Below are positions 24,427-36,100 of a DNA stretch of 64,000 nucleotides, piece after piece (position 1 is the stretch's first letter; every line of letters starts with the position of its first letter). The position numbers and the translations under genes were made by a program. The stretch comes from Fistularia commersonii (taxonomy: Eukaryota; Chordata; Actinopteri; Syngnathiformes; Fistulariidae). The DNA lies in NCBI GenBank assembly GCA_037954325.1, contig JBBMNZ010000030.1, positions 11,501,001-11,565,000 of the forward strand, in the 5' to 3' direction. Under the pieces are notes generated by a model that searched no databases, was not told the DNA's origin, and saw only the letters and a list, made by a program, of their open reading frames with translations.

Positions 24427-27400
24427 GTTTGATCTCTCCTCTGACGCTCCCTCGCCCAGTCCTTCTCGACGATATTTATGCCCTTCACCAGGAAAATGTG
24501 CGGGTGAGTGGATGCTGACGTGCTGCTCGGAAGCCAGAGAGTCGTCTGAGTTGGCCTTCAACTTTTCACCCCGAGTTCCCGGGAGTTCACGGAGCGCCCC
24601 CCTTCCACGGGGCGTCCAGGCTAACCGAGCAAACAAACCCCGCGGCTTCCGTCACGTGAGTCCCTGCAGGTTGAGCCTGAACGGCTTTGACCCGCGTTTG
24701 CATTTGCACGTCTTTACCCGGCGTCTTGGTGCCGCGTCCGAGGTCCCTCCCCGCTGATTTAACTTCATCTCACTGGAGCTCACGCTGAACCGAGAAACAA
24801 ACATGTGAAGCCATGTCTCTCACAGAAAAGATGAATTCTGTTTTATGGAATCATCGACGGCGGCGTCGATCATGAAACTAACTATTCCAGCGACTATTCC
24901 ACAGCGAAGTGTTAAAAAGGTCAGTGAATCTCTTGATTGCACCTTTTATTCATAAACAGTAAAGTTCCACTCTCCTCTAAATGTGATATGTAATTGCAAG
25001 GGTCATTTTATTCTCTTTTTCTGATGACTCTGTTAATCAAGCGTCTAATTTCCATTTGAACGCCAGGCAGCCTTCAAAGCATTTCAGTTACACAACTTCA
25101 CAGTTGTGTTACCGAATTATTTTCCATTTATGTGGAAAATAATTGCGATGTCAAAGATTCAATGCAAACGTATAATTGGGATTCAAGTTCCGATCCAGTT
25201 TTTTTTTTTACCCCCTAAAGAAACACATCTCCTCATGTGGATGTTCTTCAAGGCTCTCTAAGGTTCAGGTACCAGCACCAGATGTTTGCTTTGGAACAGA
25301 GCGGCACCTTTGACGGATGAATCGAACAATCCAAGAAAGACGTTCCGGTGTTCCTCCAGGTGACACGTCTCCACATCTTCTTCTTCTTCTACTTTGGGCT
25401 TCTCCCTTCAGGGGCCAAACATCTGCCTCCATTTAATCCTCTTGTCTGACACCAACTAAGTTCATGTCCATAAACCTCCTCTCTGGTCCTCTAGACCTCC
25501 TGCCTGGCAGCTCCAACCTCATCTTTCTTTTACCCAGATCTTCTCCATCCCTCCTCTGTCCATGTCCAAACCATCTCAGTCTGACTTTATCTCCAGAACA
25601 TCTACCATGTGCTGTCCCCCTGACGGACTCCTTCCTGATTCCCTCCATCCTCCTCACCTCATCTTCCTCCAAAGAGGAACCTCCACATCTCCAGCTCTGC
25701 CTTCTGTCCTCTCCTCAAGGTCTCTGCAGCAGACTTCCATTCTGGCTGATGCTCTTCTCCACCTGTCCGAAGGCTACAGAAACTCCTCCTCCTTCTCCAT
25801 CTCCACCCTGTCACCTTGGTCCCTCTCATCTATGCTCTCCCCTCCCTGGACCATCAGCTCAGAAGAAGTCGGAGCATCGCCGCGGTTTCCTCTTGGTTTC
25901 GGGTGAAGAGGAGGCGCGGCGAAGTAAGCCGGCGTCTCGGCGCTCGACCGGAACCGGCGTTAAACTTTAACTGAACTTCTTCCCCGCATCCATTTGAAAC
26001 ATTTTCAAAGCTTCATTTTATTTTATTTCACTTCTTTCTTCTTATTTGAGGAGGGAAAGTGGAAGCCATCGCAATGAGGAGGCGCTTTGATGCTGCGAGA
26101 GCTTCTCCGAGCCGCTTTGACCGCCCAACATCACACAGGGCGTGTTTTAAGGCGTTTTTTTTTTTTTTAAGGGGGAAAGCGAAAGGAGTCTCTGGTATTT
26201 GGGAGAAGAACATCCAGCGTCCGGCCGGACACCCACATGAAGTGGCTTTTTAAAAAACTTTTTAGCCACATTCTGAGACGACAGCACGCCGAGCCTGCAC
26301 AGGAACTACTTTGACCAGTGTCTCACAGGGCAGAAGGTGGAGAACTACAACCAATCACCCTCTCATCTACACTTAAAAACCATGACATTTTCTGGATGTA
26401 TGCACACAGTGGGCTGCTGGATCCAGCTGGATCACCACTGCAAAACACCTTCTTGTCCTCCATCCATCTCTGGTCCTCCAGACCTCTTGCCTGGCAGCTC
26501 CAACCTCAGTGTCTTTCTATCCAGATCTCCTCCAGATCTCCTCCAGCTCTCCAGTGCGACTTTATCTCCAGAACATCTACCATGTGCTGTCCCTCTGATG
26601 GCCCCTTGATACTCTTTCCACCTCTTCTTCACTGTTGACCCTTGGTACTTGCTCTCCTCCACCATCTTCATCTCCACCCTGTAGCCTCACCCTCTCACGC
26701 ACACACCGACTCCATCCTGCTACTGCTGACCTTCGGTCCGCTGTGAACCGAACTGGATCAGGTGTTCTTCACCCTGCGGTTCCTCTAAACCAGCATCCTC
26801 AGCTACATTTTCGGGGGCATTTATTCCGCTTTTTTTCTCCCGATGAACACGGGACAAAAGGAACATTTTCTTTGGCTCGACTCCGTCGGCGTTGGAGGCT
26901 CCAGCTCATTACTGATTCCTTAAGAAGCAGAAAACGACACCGGTGCACGGCTGTGCGTCGTGAAGTGCCTGACGGGACCGTGACTGACGCAGGAGAACAA
27001 AACAGGAAGGTGCTATGCGGCATCTCGCCAATTATCCCAATGTTTCTCAAAATTCAAGGGAGTGAATCTTCACGCCGCAACCGGTCTCGGTCGAATCGGC
27101 CTTCGGGAAGCGACGGTGGATTCGGATCCAGAGGCTCGCCTGTTCTGTTTGGAGTGGCGGTTGGAGCTTTCAGTCTGAAAACACGCAGGAGGCTCAGCGG
27201 AAACCCTGAGGAGTCCGGACGTGCGGATGAATGAGTGAATGGTCGGATGTTTATCCACGATGAGTGAATTTGAGGGCGGATGTCTGTAGGTCTCCAGATT
27301 ATGTGACATCTGGATGACACAGTGAATGATTGTGTGTCTCCTTTGATGGATCCAGGCTGATCAGTGACAGCCTGGATAGGCTCCGCCCACTGGCAACACT

Positions 27401-30066
27401 GAGAGCAGAATACGTGTCAAAGATGAAGGATGAATGTTGATTTGAGCCGAAAAAAACATCCCGAATTCTTGTCTAAATCTCGTCTTGGCGACTGGATTGG
27501 AATTTCTGTACTCGAAGACGTTTAACCTCTCATCCCAGAGAAGAGACGAAGAAGCCTCTCGGACGAGGGGGTGAAATGTCTCCAAGTGAAGAAATTCAAA
27601 TCCAGTTGCCGGGAGTAGAAGATTTTCAACAAGAATTCACAACGACCTGGATGACCGAGAACCTCCGCAGAAAATGTCCAGAAGATGACGGTACCTTCAC
27701 AACAAATAAGCAAATGGCTAAAGGGTGTGCGGATGTGTGTTCAGTGCACGGTCAGTGTTCCTCCAATGCTAAGGGTGTGTGATGTGTGTGTGTGGCCCAC
27801 AAGAACTTCCCAGGGGGTCTTCACCTGAGCGTCTAGTAAAATATGAGATGTCACGGCAAGAAGGAACCTTGTTCTTGAGTGTAGTCCCTGAGAGTGGGAG
27901 CCTACGGACCTGACCTCTATGGACACAGCTCCACCGTGGACACCTTTCGACTGAAAAGAAAAGAAAAGAAGGAGCGACACCCACCAGAATATCAAGGCAG
28001 GCAGCTTTCAGGAGCGTGATCTGGTCAGCAATGGTCAGCCCTGTGAATCCAGGCACTCGTTTGGCAAATTCCACAATCTTGATAATGCACTTGGTGGCCA
28101 GCTCACTGAACTTGTCCCACAGGCCCAGGTCCAGCCTCACACGGTGGTCTGCACTTGAGTTCTGAAACATATGCACACACACACACACACACACAAACAG
28201 AGAACAAGGCGTCAAATGATAAGGCAGCAGCTTCTGTCATGGCAGAGACGGCCGCTAATGATCTCCTCGGCGCCTCCCTTCACTCGCCCCTATATTTGTG
28301 TCACGCATGCAGAAGATGGGCTCAATAGCGGCGGAGCTTTCGGGAGAGAAAAACACGGGAAGGATGGTTGCTGTGAACGCGGAGAGCTGAGTGCCCGAGA
28401 TAACGAGGGGATCGGTGTCAGCGGGACGGCTGGCGGTGACGGGTGGTGCAAAGCGGCGAGGAGACGCTTTTACTCCCGCTATAGGTTGATAGCGATGCAG
28501 AGAGAGGGGAGGGAAAGGGTGGAGCTGAAAGTCAAGCACGACTTTCTTGCTTTTTCTGCAGCTGCTCTCCACACATCAGCGTGATCACCGCGGGGGCAAC
28601 AGAGCTCCTAAGCTAGTTTTAGCTCATGGTGCCAAACAACCGCCGACACACCTGGAGGTTAAATCCCTCAAAATGGCGCCGTAACCTCCGCTGCTATTAG
28701 TCTGTGTTTTTGGAAGCCGGAGACTCTTCTGATGTCCTGCCTCCAACTGCACAGGAGCTTCTGCCTCACAGCCAGAAGATCCCTGCTTGGATTCCCACTT
28801 CCTGTGTGGAGTATCCATGTTCTTCCAGCGTCCGTGTGGGTTTCCTCAGCGTACTCCGTGTTCCTCAAACAGTCCAAACACATGCAGGAGGTTCATGGAG
28901 ACTCTGAATTGTCCAGACGTGCGAATGAGAGGGCGAGTGGTTGGACATCTTTTTACGGCATGTGAACAAGTCCAAGACGAGCGGTAAAGAAGAATGAATG
29001 AATTAATAAATGGTGGTTCAGGTCAGGTCTGGTTCCCCTCCCCCGGCTGAGCCGATCATTGAATTCCCAGCACCGCTGTCACCTGGCCCTCTGAGGTCTT
29101 CTGAGGTCCTCTCAGCCTCTCCATCCTTGTTATTTACACCACCAGCCCAGGCCTGTCTCACTTCCTGTTCCTCTGCCAAGAAGCAACCCTGGAATTCAAA
29201 CCTGTTAGATACTGGAGTGCCTATGGGATGTTTGTGTGTGTGTGTGTGTGTATGCATCACTTGAAGCCCTGTGGTGGTCCTGTGTAGGAGATGGACTCCT
29301 GGATTGGTGGCGACATACGCAGAGTCGTTGTGCTTTATTGACTTGTTTTATTGTTTTTTCAGAAGATCCATCCAAACTGCAGAGACTCTGATGGGTCGGC
29401 TTCCTCAGACACACGAACAACCGAGCGAGGATCTGCATCTGCTCCTAAACCAAACATACGTCCAGAAGAAGGGCTTGGACGCCAAATGTGACCAGGTGAA
29501 ACAACATGGAGGATTGGACCAGGATGCCTCTGGTGTCCTTGTTCACTATTACCTCGCTGAAGAACAACGGAGGAGAAATTAAGTGATCAAGTGCCAGAAG
29601 AGTAAAGCGAACGACGGCCTTGGAGCTCCTGAGCGTTCTTGTTCTACACGAGGATCTGGACGGCAAGACACTTTGGCATCATCAGTGAGTCCATCAGAGG
29701 GACACAAAAGAGGTCCTTGAACACCTCAATGATGCCACCAAGTTCTTGATCTCCAGACTCCCACGGACTCTCACACGCCGTCAGGGTGTGAACATGAGAT
29801 CCCGCTTAAAAGCACAAGGTGCTGAGTGGAGACCATCACCTTTGAGCTTATCCTGGGGCTCCTCACACCTGTATGAAGATCATATGCTGCCCAATGGCAA
29901 GCGGAGAAACCACATCAGCTGCGATCAAATTCCACTGCGCCTCACATGCACGAGCTGCAGACACACACCCACGCACACACACATACACATGACCGTCGCG
30001 CGTCGTCCTGATGAAACAACACGTTGTGTCGCCACAAGAGATTGCATGAGATATGAGAGGCCGGGA

Positions 30067-30104
<38 letters not shown>

Positions 30105-33100
30105 TGGGTGAAAGAAGAGCGATAGGGATCATTAGATGTGATCTGGGGTTAAGTGAGAGGAACTTCAGAGGCGTCTGTAAATCACACACACAACGAGCCG
30201 CTGTCAACACCACGGCACATTCCTGAACGCCATGAGGAGTGTGTGTGTGTGTGTGTGTGCACAATATGCTGGAGTAGGTGTTGGGGAGGGGGTTGATATT
30301 AAAGCAACTTGTCTTGTTCTTCCCTGTGGGTGGAGGCGGGGGGAGGAGCTCCTCACAACCCCAGTCAATTACAGCAGTCCTATAATTCAATGGAGTGAAA
30401 CAAGGAAGTTACCGGGGAATTCTAATTTCATTGTGGAACATTTATCCGAATAAATGAGAGCGGTCGGGGCATTAGCGAAGAAGGAGCGCGGGCCCGGCGG
30501 CGGCCCGTGATGGATGTCCGGGTTAGGGTTAGCCCGTGCACTTCTTTTTTTTTTTTTTTATTTTGCCTTTGAAAAAGGAGGCTCGGCTCTTTCGCCCCCC
30601 CACTATCTGCGCTCACCCGCCGATGAACTCGTAAATCACCGCAGACTAGGATTTGAATATTTCACCGCATAATTGGAGCTTTAACCTAATCTAGGGGCGC
30701 AGGAGCGCCGCCGCCGTTTCTCCGACGCGCCGGACTCAAAGGGAGGCAGCGGCCCGTAATAATGAGGAACTTCTCGCCGTCTAATTACCGCTGATCCAGA
30801 TTAGAGCGTTATCAGGCTGACTGACAATCCTGCAAACACTGGCAGTGGAGGGGTGGAGGGGGTTTGAGCTGTTTATTTAGCGCTGTCAGGAGGAGTCAGT
30901 GCAATGGAGGGTGGGTGGGTTACGCCGATTAGCCCGCTTTGTGTCGACTTGGAGGCCAAAACAAACAGTTTCGGAGGCGGGGGAACACCAGCGGCTGCGC
31001 CGCAACCACTGCTGCTCCTCACTGGAGGGGAACCTCCCCGATCCAGAACACACACACACTTTTGGATCCACACACACAACCAGCCTAGGAATGTACTCTC
31101 ATTTCCGGGCTATAAGCCGCTACTTTTTTCACACTGCGGCTTAAACAACGATGTGGCTAATTTATGGATTTTTTCAGGCTAATGAGCTTCACGCCACCAA
31201 AACCCCTTCGCCTCGTCACATCGGACCGATGAAATGGGCGGGAAATTCTGTGCCGTTCAATTCCGACGGCGAAAAAGACGACTGACGGTTTTTGTATGTA
31301 AATATCAAATGTCACAACGTGGACACCTGCGGCTTATAGACAAGCGCAGCCTACATATGTACACATAGATTTTGTTATTTTTAGCCGCTGCGGGTAATAA
31401 TCAGGTGCGCTCGATAGTCTGAAGAGTACTTGAAACATGACCAGAATGAAAGCGTGTTAAAAAATAAGCGTAAAATGAAAACAATCCCCAAACCTGTAAG
31501 TCTGCCTCTCGCCTGGGAGCCAGTTTGAAGGGTAAGAAGTCACAGAAGCACCATTCATTTCCCCACATCTAATCATAACTCCAAAGCTTATTGCATCTGA
31601 CGCCAAATGTTCCGTCACTTTGATTTTTTATGCTTTCCTTTAAATCTGTATTAGTGTATATGGAAATGCCTGTACTGTGTCCTTGACTGTCAAGGAAGGC
31701 GCCTTAAACAAAATGTATTATTATTATTAAAAACACAAAAGTGAGAGAGTGGATGTAAACAAAGAGTGTAGGCAGGACGGCGTATCCATCCGCAACGCCT
31801 GCTTATCAGAATTCTTTATATTTTTCAGTTATTTCCTGGATTACTGCCGTACAGTGCATGACGGCGGCCCCCTGCAGTGTAATCATTCCGAGGTAAAACA
31901 CTTCTCCGGCTCTGTCAGGAGCCGACACGTCAAACGCGGATCCGTTTGCAACGGCGGAATCAGAAACGTCACTCGGGACGATGAATGACATTGATGTTCT
32001 CTGGAAAGGGACGTGTGTCAGTCATCGCTGTCTCTAAAAAAGGTTTTTTGAGAAAACCCTGGCGACGCGGCGGCGCAGACGCGGTGCCTAGTTTTCCTGA
32101 TCAGAGAGCGTGACGCTCGGATCCTCTCCGGCGTGTCTGGTCTATTTTAAGCGATGGCTGCACGGCTCCTCTCGGCGGTGTGACAGATGATTGCCATCGG
32201 TGCAACAGGAGAGCTATTAAGTGTGCATTAACACGTGTTTACCCGCTGCCGTCCTGCATGATTGACACATGTCACGAAATGTTCAAAACAAACTCTGGCA
32301 TTTCACTGAACGCGCTCCTGCCAGGAGACGCATTAGACGCCAACGGCTCACCGCGCGTCAATCAACCGTCCGGCAACTGAGTCGTCAAAGCCCGAGTCCC
32401 GCTTCCGCTGCGATGTGCGCGGCGCATGAACATCACATGGGGTCACTATGAGGCCGGCGGTCAGATCCCTCACCAAATGGTCACGGCTCTACCACTGCCT
32501 CTGAGTGACAGTTTCCTGTTCCCAAATGTTCACCACAAACTCATTGCAACCCAATGATACATTCCAATGCTTTGTTCATTTCTTTCCAGGGTTTGTCGCT
32601 TAAGGTGAGCCGCGTCTCTCTGCACAGCAATGAGAGGGTGAATGCTTGTCATAACATGAGGTTGAATGAGAGGGTGAATGGTTGGATTTCTCTGTGTGAA
32701 TAAACGAGGGAATGGCGATCCAGGTGAACACTTCAGCCTGACAAACAGCTAGGATCCAAAACTCTGACTGCAGGAAAAGTCGTGTAGATGGTGGATGGAT
32801 GGATGGATGGATGGATGGATGGATGGATGGATGGATGGAAGGACGGGCAGAGGAATTGAGAATGTATGTATGGATGGATGGATGGATGGATGGATGGATG
32901 ACCACGACTCAATTGCAGGCGAGTCTTAACTTTGGTTGGTTAATGTAGGCAACTTTCTATCTCCTCCCTCACATCCTGAGAAGATGCAGTGCTTCTCCCC
33001 TCCCAGTCCTGAGGATGAGGGGATTCACTGTTTGAATGTGTTGGAGATTCAGTGAAGAACGTTCTGTCTGGATGAAGCTCCTCCAACAAAACCCCAAGAA

Positions 33101-36100
33101 TTTCCACATTCACCCTCCGGACTCTTGAGACCATCCCTCACGTCCGTGTCCATTTTAATTCGCAGTTAGACCAAATGATGCAACCTGGATTAGCCGCATT
33201 TGTTCTACTTGTCAGAAGGTCCGTCTCCACCAGACAGCGGCTGTCTGACTTGGGAATGTTTTCCCCTGCAGGGTCTGATGTTTGCAGGAAAAGTCAGAAG
33301 AAAAAGAAAGCAAGAACCGACCCTCATCTGACAGGAGGGAGCTCGGCGCTCCGGCTCGGCTGCGATGACGCTTTTGAGCGAGCTTCCATACACTGGATGT
33401 GCAATCAATAGCTGCTGCGGGCAGAGGAAGTGTTGCGGAGGCTGGACGAGCAGCACCAGATCAGGATTTAGAGGAGTATCAAATAAAGATTTTCATTATG
33501 ACCTCTGGACCCGCGGCTCAGATCGTGGACGCGCAGGAGCCGGCCGGCGAGACGGGGTCACGGGGTCAGAAAAACAAACAGATCTTTTTTTTGTTGCTGT
33601 TGATGATGATTCTCCAAGAGCAAAACAAACTTTAAAATGAATCAAAGGAAAAAAAAAATGAATAAATAAGGGGGAGATACAGGAAGGCATGGTCTGGCCC
33701 AACAATGAGAATGTTGGAAATCACGAGCCGTAGCCTTCAAAGTCATCACACCTTAAAACACGAGGCGACGTATTCACCATCGAGCTGGTTGGGGAAGGTA
33801 TGAATACTGTAAATCTCTGAAGGGTCAAGAATCCGGCAGCGTTTGTAATAAATCAAAGAACTCCGCTGTCAGGGATCACTTTCAGAGCAGCTAGGAGCCG
33901 TGATTATAAAGCTGCTCTCTGTGCTAAAAGTCCTGCGGGGACCCTTTTCAAACTTTCCTTTTCGCAAATACAATAAAGTCATTTATAAAAAAGAAACAAA
34001 AAATGTCAGAGACCACTCATTTGGGTTTTGGCAAGTCAATCCTCTTCTTTGGTTTGGGGGTTTGGAAATTCGGGAAGTTGTTATGTACAGACAAGGGCGC
34101 TCCAAGGCAGCAGGGCCAAAGCAGCAGGCACTAAGTTGCCGTGGTCAATGTCCTGACTTGGGACCAAATTATAGCATCTTTTGACAAAGCAGCAAAATCC
34201 GTCACAAGAGAATGACATGCGTCATGAAATGGCTTGTAGAAATCTGGTCTACAAGAAGAAGAAGAAGAAGACCCTTTGTGGCTTAAATAAATAGGTCTGC
34301 TGGAGCTGGGCGAGAGGTTGGCACATCCTCAGCTGGTTGGCATACAGAGACATACCGCCCTGCACACCTGCTGTACAGACAACCTCAGAAGAACCCCAGA
34401 ACATGCAAACTCCAGAGAAAGACGCTGATTGGAATAGAACAAGGAGCCTTCTCCAACCTCTTAAACCTAAAAGGCTGGATCAGGAATGTAAAAGTTAACC
34501 AACAGATGGGATAAAATAATTTTACAAAGAGGTCAGTTTTGCACCAACAACTTGGCAACACATTACCGAGACCCCTGTTCGTTTGTCCCTCTGGAGCCCC
34601 TGACTCCTCGGCACAGTGGACTCACCGTGGTATATTTGCCAAGCTGGCAGAGGGAGGGGAAAGTTTCTTGGTGAGCCTTTCGGATCTTCTCGATGATGGT
34701 CTCCAGCTCGGCTGTGAGCTCGTAGCTCTCCGCCAGCTCCGGCTTAGGGTTCTCCTTCTTCTTCTTATTCCGGTCATTGCGAACAGCTGAAGGACGACAA
34801 AGGATTATGATTAGAGTCAAAACTGACAAATGAATGATTAATCCTAATGACTCGTACAGATGCCATTGGACCGATAAAGTAAAGGTCTGTCAAACTGAAA
34901 AAAAAAACAGAAATGGCGGTTATCATTTCATGGTTTCATTGCAGATAATGTCAAGCCTATTCACGTCAATCAGTTTAGCACTAATACAAAACCCCCCGCT
35001 GGGACTCTTAAAATCCATCCAAGGCTTAAGTTCAGACTGTTACATATGGACAGGTTTGGGCTGACTGTAGGGTCTTCCCTAGCTCTTGGCTAATATTAAC
35101 TCAGGTAAGCAGCAGAAGGTGGCCTTTTGGCCACAGTTGACCCAGTGGACTCCTCAAGTTGCACACAAGTACAGATGACTAGACTTTTTAGGTGATATGG
35201 TCCTGTTTGCCCCTCCACCATTTGACCTCCGGCAGGCAGTGGGGTGGTTTGCGGCGAAGGGCATGACAGTCAGCACCTCCGATTCGGAGGCCTTGTTTCT
35301 TGTCTTGAAACCGGCAGACTGCCTCAAACAAGAGTTCCAGTATCTTGGGGTCTTGCTCAGAGCTGAAGGTAGGATGGAGATGGAGCATGACAGAGCAGGG
35401 AGCTAAGCTGCCACGGCTCTCACTGATGGCCTTGAACTTTGGGTTGCGCCAGGGAGGGCGAGGTGTCACGTACATGCAGCTCCAATGAGTTCCTCCACAG
35501 GGTTGCTAGGCCAAGACCTCAGCTGATAGTAGAACTGCTGCTCATTCACATCAGACTTCACTGCAAGTACCCTTTGTCACGTTGGCAATGGCCACAAGGC
35601 ATTGGAGATGGGTTTCAAGCTATAGTCCTTTTTGGTCTACTGAAAAAAGACGAGTGACGGGTTTGCAGTCGTAGAGCAAATTGTGGGTACAGATATGCAC
35701 TGGTGCCCCCAGATTTACAGTTTGAAGACTTCTTCCAGGTCACTTTTAATACAGTATTGCCATCTCTGTGCTGTTAGCAGTTCATATTTGTAACAGGAGT
35801 CGGACTAATGACCGCTACAGTTCTAGTGAAACACAATGGCTAACTGAGATATCCTGCAGTTTCTAATCGAATTAATGACAAAATAATGACGATGACTAAG
35901 CACGTGTAAGTATCCTTATATTCCCTGTTTTGCAAGTTGGAATAGATTCACGTTCTAAAAACAACAATAGACCTATGAGTTTGTCTCTTTAGTCAAAGCA
36001 GGTCGGTCGGGCCAAACCGAGAAATCTATGATACCATTTCTGAGGGTCACTTTTTATTGGTTTGATAATGGAATACACAGTCAGCATGTGTCAAAAAATC

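Larger units (their letters stand above)
23150..27984 (-). other. rarb: rarb intron (4.8 kb)
   Basis: Phase 0 intron. It contains a degenerate tetranucleotide tract (23435-23700), facing (TG)n and (AC)n microsatellites (24196-24226 and 24384-24425), two LINE-B fragments (25393-25865 and 26446-26685), a SINE-1 3' remnant (27290-27440) and a foldback-like palindrome (27463-27670). The parts 24430-25390 and 26690-27290 hold no recognised feature. Confidence 0.85.
28162..34625 (-). other. rarb: rarb intron (6.5 kb)
   Basis: Phase 0 intron. From low to high coordinate it has a (CA)n run beside the acceptor, a plus-strand SINE-1 copy (28735-29010), several (GT)n/(CA)n runs (29233-30260), a motif-rich island (30440-30830), a small inverted-terminal-repeat transposon (31093-31429), a second island with TALE-type motifs (32100-32300) and (GGAT)n runs (32788-32900). 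The 32900-34600 part shows no recognised feature except a short (GAA)n run near 34252-34270. Confidence 0.85.

Noticed and set aside
29356..29385. Plus-strand FFRRSIQTAE resembling the RAR finger segment GFFRRSIQKN, preceded by a tttttcag acceptor-like sequence
   Set aside because: The similarity ends after seven residues, the strand is opposite to rarb, and the true exon exists at 47482-47623. Chance match.
34290..34420. Possible further SINE copy (gaaccccagaacatgcaaac)
   Set aside because: Only a short block matches and the rest is too diverged to assign.
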